This document shows, one piece after another, positions 22,205 to 34,132 of a stretch of DNA of 64,000 nt (the first letter of the stretch is position 1; each line of letters begins with the position of its first letter). A program made the position numbers and the translations under genes. Source of the stretch: Heterostelium album PN500 (lineage: Eukaryota; Evosea; Eumycetozoa; Acytosteliales; Acytosteliaceae); NCBI RefSeq assembly GCF_000004825.1, contig NW_008805091.1, forward strand, positions 124,001 to 188,000. The letters run 5' to 3'. The notes below the pieces were generated by a model that was not told where the DNA came from, did not search any database, and was given only the letters and a program-made list of their open reading frames with translations.

Positions 22205-23631
22205 TTAATTGTCAATTACGATACCGATTGGACAGTGACTGGATTTGTAGATAAAATTTGCAAGTATCAATTAGTATAAATAAATAAAATCATTAATGTA
22301 TCGATTTAAATATTGATCTGTATGTTACACTTACTCTGATCCGGTAACTTTTGATCTAATGAAAGAATGAGCAACAGAACCAATAAAAGTCAATGGCACA
22401 ATGAAATAATCTAATCTCCAACCGGCATTCGATGCTCTTGAGTTTCTCATGTACGACCAGAAGGTGTATTGGAACTCCTTCTTTGGATTAAAGTGACGGA
22501 ATGTATCAACGAATCCACTCTCCAAGAATCCACTAAAACTAGTTCTCTCTTCAACAGTGAAACCAGCGGTTCTTACCTAAATAATAAAGATGATAGATTA
22601 TTAATGTTTAATAATATTTGATTATTAATATTAATACTAATAATATTTACATTTCCTTTTGGATTCTTTAGATCTATTTCTTTGTGTGCAACATTCAAGT
22701 CACCAGTCCAGATGACGGGCTTCTTCTTGTTGAGTTCGTGCATGTATTTGAATAGATCGACATCCCACTCCTTAGTACGATAGTCCAGACGTGCTAATGG
22801 TGTCTTTCTATCGACACCAGAGTTTGGAACGTATGTATTGACAAGGTAGAACTTTTCATACTCGGCAGTGATGATTCTACCTTCCTTATCGTGCTTACCA
22901 ACACCCATTCCCATTGTGACGGAAATCGGTTTAACTTTAGTCAATAAACTAATTTGAATTGTAAAAAAAATATATATATATATAGTTAGTCGACACTCTA
23001 CAAATCAAATAATAATAATATTCTTACCCAGTACCATGGAATCCAGGTTTTTCTACATGCACTGAAATGATATTCGTAACCCTTTGGAATGGCATCCTTT
23101 GGTACTTTCGATGGTAGGATCTTTGTTTCTTGGAGACAGAGAATGTCGGGTTGTTCTTGTTCGACGTACGCTTTGAATCCTTTCTTGGTGCAAGAATTGA
23201 ATCCAGCGACATTCCAAGACATGATCTTTAGCTGGTTCTCTTTTACTTCGGGTTCGGCAAAGCTAGTGTCATCCGATGTACTAGTACTCGATTCTTCAGC
23301 AGCATCTTCTTCCTCAGCATCTTCTTCCTCAGCAGCTTCTTCATCATCCTCATCTACTTCATCGGCTTTAGTAACTTTTTTCTTTTTCGAAGCGGTAGTT
23401 GTAGTAGTAGTAGTTGTTGTCGATTTCTGTTTCTTTGTTGTTGCTTTTTTCTTTTCTACTTTATCTTCAGCCTCTTCAGCTTCGACTTCCTCATCTTTCT
23501 CTGTTTCAGCAACCTCAACCTCTGGTTCGACTTCCTTTCTCTTTGCACCCTGAAAACCAAATAGAGTAAGTTTTTTCAAACACTTTTGTTTGAGCGCGAA
23601 ATATTTTATATTAACATACCTTCTTTGGCAT
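22205..23631 (-). CDS. apeA: AP endonuclease (APEX1/ExoIII family) with two homopolymer frameshifts
   Basis: Five exons: 23631-23620 (MPKK only), 23549-23028, 22948-22651, 22577-22335 and 22238-22205. About 110 residues of acidic/Lys-rich, Thr-containing N-terminal extension precede the nuclease. The family's active-site residues are all present: Glu in LQETK, Tyr in TYVPN, Asp and Asn in GDLNVAHKEIDL, Asp in GWRLDYF and His in SDHCPI. The frame breaks twice, once at an A run in exon 2 (23048-23052) and once at a T run in exon 4 (22560-22563); in both the sequence has one base more than the conserved frame needs. Read through, the protein is 368 aa. It cleaves DNA at abasic sites in base-excision repair. 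Either sequence error or recent inactivation. Confidence 0.9.
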
Positions 23632-23828
23632 TCTTTAAGATATATAATATATTATTTGTTATATAACAAGTATGATAATTATTTAAAATAATAAATAAGT
23701 AAAGGTTTGATCAAATAAAGGAATCTTTAAAATTTCGCGGCAAATTTTTCCAAGTATTCGTAAAAAATCTGATGACACAAACCACCACTTTACTCAAGAA
23801 CTAGTTTAGTAAAGTTGTGGGGTGTTGT

Positions 23829-26800
23829 TTAATTTTTTATTATTATTTTATTTTGTGAAGTAAAGATGTCAGGTGGAGGTAATACCGATCTTTCGATTTG
23901 AACGAGTGGGAAATCTTTGTGAATATTCCACGCTGGACTGTCTTGTAGACACATGTATTTGAGACTGTAGAGCGATGTACATGTTGTGAGTAGATCACGG
24001 TAGAATTTGTTATCGTCAACAACTCCGAGAATCGAGAGTTCCAGTTCTTTGATTTGGTTGAACAGAGGGAATAGGGGACGGAGATCGGATGTTTCTGTGC
24101 CGTTGTGGAGCAGTCGGACTATACCGCGGATCGAAAGTGAAGTGAGTTTCGGTGCCATCTGAATGAGATGTTTGAACGATGTTTTCGTGGTGGTGATCGT
24201 TTCGGTCATGAGTAACTTGGTGAGTTTCGGTAGGATGGGCGGTTCAATTTGGCTGTATCGCCAATCGATGCTCGAGTTGGCACTGAATGTATCGGGTCGA
24301 TTGTTCATCAGTGAGATCAAGTTGATGGCACCGGGCAGTGCGAGTTCAATGAGATTCGGGAGAGTTCCAAGTAGTTTCCAGAGAATGGTGTATTGCTCTG
24401 ATTCGTAGGAGGTTATCACCGGGAGATGTAGGATACAGAGAGCGTGCAATCTCGTTGACGAAAGCATCTTTATGATTGTCTCTGAGGTGCATGGTTTGTT
24501 TGACTGGAAGAACGGATCCGATTGGTAGTTGTTGTTGGGATCGGACGATACTTTGAGAGTATGCATATTGGCGTTGCTAGCAACGGCATGTGCAATGATA
24601 TTGTTGGTGACCGAAGTCATTGTTAGATCCAAACTCAACAACTTCTTGGCTGCAGCGACAAGGGTGTTGAGCAGACCGGGTGTGAGACGTGAGCTCCTGC
24701 TGAGTGAGAGATGTTCGAGGTTACCAAGGAACGGGAGGTTACCTTTGAATGCCGTATCCGTAATGAAATAGAGCGACAGTGAGAGTTTAACGAGATTCTT
24801 GCACTTGGCGAGCAGAGTCGAGAGATAGCTATCGGAGATGTAGGAATCTTCGTGAGTCGAACGGAAAATGTCAAACTCTGGATGGTCGATCAATGTAAGT
24901 GAGACAAGTTGACTCGGGTCAAAGTAAGGCGAGAACAACTGGTCGTGTAGATGCATCGATAGATACAGAGTATTGAGTGAAGTGAGTTCCAGCTTTGGTT
25001 GTAGCTGCTTCAAGTGACAGACCAGCTTGAATTGTTTCAGTTTGGAATCACGACAGATCAAACGATTCAAAGTTGGAACGACCGACTCCATATTGATATC
25101 TGGATCATTGAGAATATAGAAAAACGATTCCAAATGCTTGAAAATACATTGTCGATCGGTAGTCTTGCTAAAGAGCGGTGCAATATCACTATCGACAATC
25201 TCCAACTTTCTAATTTTCTCGACAACCAACGACATCATACCGAGCAATGTTTTATCACCGTCGGTTTCAACACGAATTCTACTTGCACTACTAGGAGACA
25301 TTGATGAATCTACACTACTACTATTAATATTGCTATTGATACCGAATTGAGATTGTCTTAGATCACTTGCTTGATTATTATTATTAACTTGTGAAACTCT
25401 TGAATGAACACGCATCTGTTTCAACTGTTCTGGATTGACCGCTTTGATTGCCATCACTTTGAGATCGATCGCTTTGAACATTCTGATCGATTCGACCTCT
25501 GAGAATGTCTTTGAGAAAGTCGATTGAAGAAGTGCACGCGATGAATTGGTTTGAACGATAGCCATACCAAAGAAGATATACATGTAGTTCTTCCAACGCT
25601 CCAATATCGGATTGACATGATTGTCATTCGAGGTGTTGAACAGAATCAATACACTCGCGATGAAGTGTTTGATCGCTTCATTCGGGAACTTCTGTAGTGC
25701 GGTCTTCAAGTATTTCATACCGTCGACAAAGTAGGTGGCGACGTGTGATTCCTTCGAGAGATGTGCATAGTGTATCGCCAAATCGAAGCTTGCCAACACC
25801 AACTGAGAGTAGATCTGTGCAGTACGATGAGATAGCGAACGTAGCAAAACAATCGATTGTCTAAGCAGCCGAATGGAATCTTCAGAGATTGTAGTGAGGA
25901 ATGACTTGCACAGATCGACATAGGCGAGATTCGAGAGTGTTTTCGGATCGTCTGGTAGCGACCGCAGTGCACAAGCCAACTTTGACTTGGCAATATCCAA
26001 CATTCGATGAATGTCAGCACGATTCGCAGCTTTACTCTCAATCAACTTCTTGGCACACAACAGATGATAGATACCAGCAGAGTAATCGATAAAAGCAGGA
26101 TACTTTATAATCGAATCGAAATCCTCGAGATCCGATCTCTTCAAACAATAGCTAGAGTTATTCAAGAACAGATCCATTGAATTAACATTCACCTTTACAT
26201 TGAAAAGCTTTATTAATCTATAAACCAATAGTTTAACATCTATACATGATCTAATATCAAACTTTTCACTAAATAATATAAGAATAATTAATAACAACAA
26301 GATCATCTTTATACTTTTTAAAATATTAATATAACTAACATACTCTTTAAACTCTTCATGTGTCATACTTAATTCAAAACATGCTTTTAAACAATGTTTA
26401 AATTCATTGATATTAGAAGATCTCCAGAAATTACTGACTTGCTGTGATTGATCACCATTATATTGAATATATTCAATGGTGAAAGAGAATACTTGTTTAG
26501 CAATACTATCATATAATCCATATTGATTCTCTTGATTTGCAATTTCGTTTCTAAAATAATAATTATATTAGAATATAGAATAGAATAGATATTGTTATAA
26601 ATTGTTTTGTTTTAACTTACCTTATAATTCTTTTGAATGCTCTTGCAACCATTTCAGTGTAGAGTATCTGTTTGAGACTTGGGTTGGTGAGATTATTGAT
26701 AACTATACCCATATAACGAATGTTGATACCATTACCATGTAGATAGTTGATGATGTTATCGATTTGCAGTGATTTCGCAACGTAGACGTTGAGATCCTCT

Positions 26801-28678
26801 TGATTCTGATGAGTGATTTCAAAGAGGAAACTATCGAGATCCTTAATATTGGCACTTGCACGAATATCGCCCGTTGACAACTCCTTCTGAGTGTAAACAC
26901 CATTGATAATCGTATTCAAATGTGTCGATTTACTACGAATGATATCAGTCTTTAGTATGGCTGTCAGAACCTGAATGTGTTTCTGTTGTTCGGCACTCGA
27001 TTGATCAGAGGCATGCACGAAAACATCGGGTGATATCTTTGCAAAGTTTTGTTCTCTAAACTTTGTACACAACTCTGGTCTCATTAATTTAAATAACTTA
27101 TCAGATTCAGCACTTTAGTAAGTAATAAACAAATAAATGATTAATAATAATAATAATTAATTGTTATTATTGTTACTTACTTTCCATGTACAAATGTACA
27201 TAATGGTGGGAATGTTCTTGCTAAATCAATGATGTAATAACGATTGTCTTTACCACGATGAACTTCTACATCGAATGCACTATGTAGTGTTTGTGTTGTT
27301 TTGTTGGCAGCAGTAAAGATCTGACTCTCTATATTATAATATTGTGCAAATCTTAACATTTCATCATTGATTTCTTTCTTTGAATTATAAACATTCTAAA
27401 ATGTTAAATGATAAACGATTAGTTAGTTAACAACAGTATCAATAAAAATATAATATTTAAAAAGTAATGTTTATGAACATACTCCACCACCATCTGATGA
27501 ACCATATACCAAACTTGATCTATCAATAGGTATCTCTGAAACAGCCAAGATACGATGTCCACAATAATCAATTAATGCCATTAATGGTAAATGTATTAAT
27601 TGTTTACTACTATTATTGTTGTTATTATTGTTATTATTATTATTATTATTATTGGAACTATCATTGGAACTATCATAATCATTATTTGTAGCTGCTGAAG
27701 TTGTTGATGTTGGATTTGCTCTTGATGGGATTGGAGAAACAGTTGGAGGTGAACCACCCACCGGTGAATTGGGTAGAGATGAACCTGTTTGAGTGGAACC
27801 AGTTGAATTACAAAAGAAATCGAAATAACGATTGTATGCCTTCAACTCTAATCCTTGACTTTTCTGTGCTTTCTCATGATTAGGTCCATTCAATCCACCA
27901 TAAATATAACCAAGTCCTGGTATTTCTTTATCTTTTGCAAATTTAAAGAATATATTCTTCAAAATTATTATTGTTATGTTAATTTGATTATTATTATTTC
28001 TTAACAATCTATTCTATATCCAAACACTTACTTGACATTTATATTTTACACCACCAGCAACACCACCCGCTTCAATCATCGGTTTGATTGTCTTTTCCAT
28101 ATCGGTTAGATTTCTCTCGGCGATGATGATCTTTCCATATCGATTGGCAGTCTCTATGAATGCCTGATACAAGCTATTCAGTTCTTTCAATCTTTCTTCG
28201 GATTCAGGTTTACTCAATAGCTGTTGAAATGTTTCATTCCAAGAATCTTTAAAGATTTTGTTTTGTTTTTGTTTTTTTAGTATTTGGATTTCCATAACAA
28301 TATTGTTGTAATTAACTATTTCATTTCAACATATAGATATATATACTTACTATTTATATGATAGATTGAATTATCTATTTGATTATCTATATCACTACAG
28401 AATTGATTTTTAGAGAAGATGTTTACTGAGGGTGTTGAATCGACCATTGGTTTCAGTGGTCTCATTTCAACGGGTAGATCTTTGGCACCAGAGTCATACA
28501 TTGACTCTTGATCTTTCTCTGCCTGTATCGTCATCTGTGTGAAATTGATATTAGCAAAAGCAGAGTCAACTTCACTCGACCTATCATATCCACTCATAAT
28601 ACTATTATTACTACTACAAATACTTCTTTCACCATGTGAACTTTTTACATATAATACATAATTATCACTTTTTCTAAA

Positions 28679-28734
<56 letters not shown>

Positions 28735-28822
28735 CACTACTACTGTTACAATCACTATTATTACCAACGATCATATTCTGATCGATATAATTATAATGTT
28801 CATTATTATTATTATTTGACAT
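23829..28822 (-). CDS. CLU-like domain protein with C-terminal leucine-rich repeats, 1529 aa
   Basis: Six exons: 28822-28351, 28246-28032, 27956-27483, 27395-27181, 27112-26621 and 26550-23829, all in phase. Residues 1-157 are poly-Asn and disordered. Residues about 158-560 resemble the central CLU domain of the clustered-mitochondria family: 'SWNETFQQLL' at the start, 'KYKCQNIFFKFAKD', a glycine-rich turn, then 'VEVHRGKDNRYYIIDLARTFPP' (CLU: EGHxGxDGRYYxLDxxRxFPP), 'RPELC' and 'YLHGNGINIRYMG'. Residues about 1050-1500 are irregular leucine-rich segments (for example NLVKLSLSLYFITD). A hydrophobic run near the start of the last exon (MILLLLIILILF) could be a membrane segment. CLU proteins act on mitochondrial distribution and mRNA binding; the LRR fusion is not part of the usual plan. 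Confidence 0.7.
28680..28734. repeat. (ATT)n microsatellite encoding poly-Asn
   Basis: About 18 ATT units on the + strand, read as AAT (Asn) codons in exon 1 of the CLU-like gene. Such coding poly-Asn tracts are typical of dictyostelids. Confidence 0.9.
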
Positions 28823-29141
28823 TATTAAATATCTATAAACATTTAAAAACAAACAATTGTTCTAATAATAACTATACTAATTGTAACTATTATTATAATT
28901 TGCTGATAGAATGTGGTTGATCATTGCAATGATCTCAGATCCAACAAAAACAAAATCAATTATTATCATAAAAAAAAATGAAAATTACAAAAGAAATTTC
29001 TTTTTTCATTGTTGAGCAAAGATCTCAGTGTTAAGTTTTTATTTTATTTAAAGTTTTATTTTATTTAATTAGTTTTAAAGTTATTATTTTTATATTTTTG
29101 TACTATTATTATTATTATTTATTATTTATTATTATTTATTT
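28823..29141. other. Intergenic region between RER1 3' end and CLU-like gene start
   Basis: About 320 bp of AT-rich DNA with ATT repeats near 29105-29140. No gene is seen. Confidence 0.5.
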
Positions 29142-30248
29142 TTAATCTCTTGTATTATAAACTTTCTTTCCTACGGTGAATGGAATGTATTTGTGTTTGA
29201 TCATGTGTCTGATTTGATTTCTCATGGTGATGGTGAATAAAATGATAAAGTAGATCAAAAGAATTGGCCAGAATACTGGGAGATCCAAAAATGGAATAAA
29301 AGTACAGAAAATACTGATAACTATTGCTTTAAGAATTGAGTGCCTATAGTTTATAGTTTTGTAGTAAAAAAGTATTAGTATTTTGATGGAGGAGATGGTG
29401 TTTGTACCAACTAAACATTGTTATTCATCATATAGATAACACTTACCAAAATAAAAACTCTGGTAATCTACGAACGAATGGTTTGGCTTCGTCGTCACCC
29501 TTCATTGGAAGAGCCATACCGTCATCCTGTGACTCTGGATCCCACTTTGGTGAAAGAAAAGCAATAACCTGTGTCAATAAAAAGATACCGAGTGCATATG
29601 TAATCACATAGAATCCACCATGGAAATAGATTCTAAGTAAATAAATCAAAAACAATACTATGATAATATGAAAAATTATAGAGAGTTAATAAAAAAATCT
29701 ATTTTTAGATAATCATCTCTATCTTATCATCTATATATCATTCATTATAACATCACATATAATCCAACATATTGATCAATCTAATGTATAATCGATTCAT
29801 TTTATGTCTATAGTTGATCGCATAATCTATGTGAATATTCTAAAAGTAATGTTAAAACATCTATCCAAAGTATTAATCTATCCTCTCTCTGTCCTGTATA
29901 TGTTATGAAAGTGAATCGATTTAACATTCTTTTGTATCTGAACTATAGATTATTGGCCAATAATCTATGATTATCGATTATTATGTTGATATAAATGATA
30001 ATGATGATAGTGATGATGATGATATCTCGCAAAGAAACAGAGAGATGTTGTTCATTATTATGTTTAAACATCTCTCTCTCTGTAATGTAATACACACCAC
30101 CAAGAGCAACCCATCTCTGTACAATAAAACTAATAGTTCTCTCGATTAAATTCTGATATTTTCTGGCAACCATTGTTTTCAATGTTGCAAGATCGTTTGG
30201 TGCAGTTGGTACACCCTCGTAAATAGTTGTAGGTGTTCTAGTATTCAT
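29142..30248 (-). CDS. rer1: RER1, Golgi-to-ER retrieval receptor, 187 aa
   Basis: Three exons: 30248-30098, 29657-29447 and 29343-29142. The acceptor at 29657 restores the strongly conserved membrane segment [25 protein letters not shown]. Family signatures follow: '[11 protein letters not shown]', '[14 protein letters not shown]', '[12 protein letters not shown]' and 'MIKHKYIPF'. Four membrane helices are expected, as in human RER1 (196 aa). It recycles ER membrane proteins that escape to the cis-Golgi by sorting them into COPI vesicles. The first intron is about 440 bp, long for this window. Confidence 0.94.
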
Positions 30249-31066
30249 TTTTATATCTGTAATGAATCTATCTATATCGATATATATATAAAGCAACAAC
30301 AATAAAATTAAAGATATGTATATATATAAATTAAAATTACAAAAATAATGATAATATTAAAACTTAATAAATAAATAAAAAAATTAAATTTGAAAAAAAA
30401 AAAAAAACAAAAAAACTTTTTGAATTGTCATGACTCATTTTTGTTAAAAAATCAACTTTGAAGTTCAAAAAAAAATAGTTTAAAGAGAAATCAATAAATA
30501 AAAGATTGTGTTTTATATCCTATAACAATATTTAAAGATTTAGTTTAAAAATATTCATATTTATTTGTATATATTTTAATAAATATTTTCAAGTTTTAAT
30601 TAATTCTTAATTATTGCTAATATATATTTCATATGAATTTAATTAATATAAAGTAAAGTTTTCATACAAATTTAACAATAATAAATATTTATTCTTCGGT
30701 GATTGATTTCTTCTTCTTTCTTTTGTAAGATGATTAAAAAAATCATTTGATTTTTTGATTTTTCATCACCTTGTTTATCAAAAATTTTAATAAAAAAAAA
30801 CAATTTTAAATTGTTTTTAAGATATTTATTTCAGAAACACACTGTGTGTGATTGTTATTTCAAGCGAGTGCAATCCAAACCTTTGTCTGTCTTTTTTTGT
30901 TTACTTTTGCTTTTATTTAATATTTATTTATAAATAGTAACCACATATTTATATAAATTATTATTCCTATTCAATCGCTCATTCATTCATTCTTTTTTTT
31001 TTAATTTAAACAATAAATTTTTAAAAACAAAGTTAGAAAAAGACAAAAGATAGTTAGTAATCAAAA
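30249..31066. other. Divergent intergenic region between RER1 and the syntaxin gene
   Basis: About 0.8 kb of AT-rich DNA with A and T runs. A slightly GC-richer patch (30830-30895, around AACACACTGTGTGTG, a short inverted repeat) stands out. No gene is supported. It should contain both promoters. Confidence 0.5.
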
Positions 31067-32137
31067 ATGTCGGAAAGAACACCTTTAATTAAGTATGTTA
31101 TGTTGTCTATTATTTAAAACAACAGATATACAGACAAGACAGTCTAGCATTAAATATTAATATTATCATTATCATTATCATTATTATCATTTAGTAGTAA
31201 TGATCCAAATTCACTGGCGCATCTCCTTTCGAGGACCTATGGAGATATTACAACTTTCGATAAACTATTGAAGGATTTGGGTACCTCCAGAGATACCAAT
31301 TCATTCCGTTCTAACTTGTATCAAAAAAAAGTTGAAATAAGTGATAATCTAAAGGTATTATTATCAATTTGATTTGATTCAATATAATCATATTCATTAC
31401 AACACATACTAATCATTTACACAACAAAACACAATACTACTTAAAAGTTAATATCGAATAAATTGAAACAACCAAGTTCAATGTCAAAGATACAAAAAGA
31501 AAAGATATTGAAAGATTTGAAAGATGCTACCAATAGATTCGAAGAGTTGATGCAACTCGCTAGCAAGAAAGAGAGTGCCTCAAAACCAATCAACGATCCA
31601 GAGGCAATTGAACAACATAGAAATTCATTTAGAGAACCACAAAACTTTGGTGGAAGAAACAATATAAACAATGGTGGTGGTGGTTATCAAAATAATAACA
31701 ATAATTATAATGGTGGTGGTGGATATAATGATTTCAATCAGCAACAACAACAATATCAAGAACAAGATCAAGATAAGAAATTTACATTTGGTTTGGGTGG
31801 ACAGTTGGTCGATCAAGAACAGATCTATAATGATATAATTGAAGAGAGAAACAAAGCTACTAGACAGTTGGTAGATGATATGAGAACACTGCAGGATATC
31901 GTTGGTGATATCTCACAGTTGGTCGAAGAGGACGGTGAGAAGCTGGTGATTGCTAACAACAATGTAGAGACTGCCGACACCAATGTAGAGGCTGGTGTAG
32001 ACGATCTCGAAAAAGCACTAGTCTACAAAACATCGTACCGTAAAAAAGTATTCTTCCTCGTCATTTGTCTTGGTATCACACTTGCTGCTCTCATCATCTT
32101 TTTAGGTCTGTGGTTTGGTGTATTCAAAAAGAAATAG
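31067..32137 (+). CDS. Syntaxin-7-like Qa-type SNARE with Asp at the zero layer, 291 aa
   Basis: Three exons, 31067-31092, 31195-31354 and 31448-32137; the exon 2 acceptor may also lie three bases later. Residues about 10-105 form an Habc-like helical region (GTSRDTNSF, KIQKEKILKDL as in syntaxin 7). A Gly/Asn/Gln-rich linker follows, then the SNARE helix at about 190-255 and a C-terminal membrane anchor (263-287) with a tri-Lys end. Aligned without gaps to syntaxin 7, the segment IHEQGDVID is LVEEDGEKL here, so the zero-layer Gln is Asp224. Other layer positions look normal. Role by family: fusion at endosomes. Whether it forms a standard Q-SNARE core is unclear. Confidence 0.8.
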
Positions 32138-32403
32138 GCAACCAAATACTCATCATTAAAAAACAACAACAACAACAACAACACAACAACAACAAATATT
32201 GTATCAAACAAAACATATCAAAACAAAACAAAACACAAATCAATCATTTAATTATTGTTAGTTATAATAATTAATAAAATAAAACTCCCTTTATATTTAT
32301 ATACTATACTATTTATTAGATCAAATCATTACAAATATTCAAAGTTATTTAACTATTTTATTTGATTGAATTGACATTTAAATTAATGATCGACATTGTT
32401 ATG

Positions 32404-33919
32404 TTATAATATTATATCAGGTTGTTTTGTATTTGTTATTGATAATGAGGATGACGATGTTGAAGATGATGGAATGTAATTGGTTGTATCTTCAGTCCAG
32501 AAACGAGCACGATGATCATTACTACATGTCATCAATGCATTCTCCACCGGCGATGAAGCAATCCATCTTATTGATTGAATATGTCCCGATAGTTTTTGAA
32601 CTGGTTCGCCTGTCGTTGAATTGTAAATAGCAACCGATGATGGTTGTTCATCCAATGTTATAATAAAATCTTCTGTACAATTAAAAGTAGCACATAATCT
32701 ATTTTTCTATAGTAATATGAATATATATGTTGTTAGTTAACTACTTGTTTAGTTTAACATTAGAAATTACTTACGTTATTTCCAAATTGATTTACACCGG
32801 TGTTGATTGAATGTATCATACGACCCGATGATATCTCCCATAGTTTAACATAGCTATCACGTCCGCACGACAGTAGATACTTTTGATTACGTGAGATCTG
32901 TATCGATGTTACTTCTTTGGCGTTGTGTGGCGAGCCAATCGTGTTGATCAAGCCAAAGTTGGTTGCATCCCAGATTTTGATGGTGTTGTCTTTGGAGCAG
33001 CTTGCAAAGATGTTGCCATCGAGTGAGTAACGCACCTGATTGATTGCACCGTGATGATGTTCATTGACTTTACGCGCAGTATACGATTGGAATGTATTGA
33101 CGTCGTACAGTCGAATCATATGATGATCGGTACCAGCCAGTAGCATGTCGCCACACGGGTGGAAGTTGATCGTTCGCACACTATGACTGTCCTGAATGAA
33201 TTTGAATGAGCGTTTCAACGATGATTTGTAATCGTAGAAACGAATCGTACAGTCTTTCGAGGCGGATGCCAATATCGGTGCGGACGGGTGGAAGTCGAGA
33301 TCGCTGATCGGTTGCGAGTGGTCGTAGAACGTTCTCACCACTGGTCGCGAAGGTGCAAAGTCTTCGGTTGTTTCATTCTTTGTTTGATTGTAGTTACGCA
33401 TCTTGTTTACGTCGAGCAGCTTTATGGAGGTGTCGGACGAGCCAGTTGCAACAAACTTACCGTCCCAACTGAACTTGGCACATCGACATGCATTCTTGTG
33501 AGTTGTAATAAACTTTGTTAAAAACGATACTTTATTTAGTGGCGGTGATGAAGCTGAGGCAGTTCCACCACCACCACCACTCGTTGAACTACTACTACTA
33601 TTGCTATCTAAATCTAAACATCTCATTTTATCATTTCCAATATCCATTTCTTTACCATCGTCATCTATTATTCGTTGAATTAGTAACAACAATAAAAACA
33701 CTTTGTTATTTTTATCAACAACTTACCATCGAATGTATTTAAATCTTTAGATGGTGCCAATGTAGATTGTAAGAGTTGTGTTAGTTTGTTGGTTGCATCT
33801 TGAGGTAGTGGACAAGGAATCATAGTAGATTCACTCAGTTTTGTTGCTTCATGGATAAAACCATCATGTACCAATTGATTAAGAATCAATGAATATATAT
33901 CTCTTTGTTCTTCTTTCAT
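32404..33919 (-). CDS. cstf1: Cleavage stimulation factor 50-kDa subunit (CstF50), WD40, 461 aa
   Basis: Three exons: 33919-33727, 33664-32775 and 32706-32404. The N-terminus 'QRDIYSLILNQLVHDGFIHEATKL' matches the CstF50 dimerisation domain (human [21 protein letters not shown]). Seven WD repeats follow, with close matches such as 'GKFVATGSSDTSIKLLD', 'RPVVRTFYDH', 'LKRSFKFIQDSHSVRTINFHP', 'YLLSCGRDSYVKLWEISSGR' and 'ALMTCSNDHRARFW'. A Ser/Gly/Ala-rich insert lies at about 80-100. CstF50 is part of the CstF complex that recognises the GU-rich element during mRNA 3'-end formation, the same process as CFIm25 encoded at 13.3 kb. Confidence 0.92.
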
Positions 33920-34132
33920 ATCTATCTGATCTATAAATATTTTGTGAATTTGTTTTTTTTTTTTTTTTTTTAATTAATTCTGCCAACTATTTGTAAAATT
34001 CATTTAAATTGAATCAAGATCAAGAGTAATATCAAAACGAATCATTTATGCAAGAGCTCTCCTTTGTAATTCCTCTAAAAAATTAAGATTATCTTTGTCT
34101 TTATTAATGGTTTTGATTGTATTCATCTTTAT

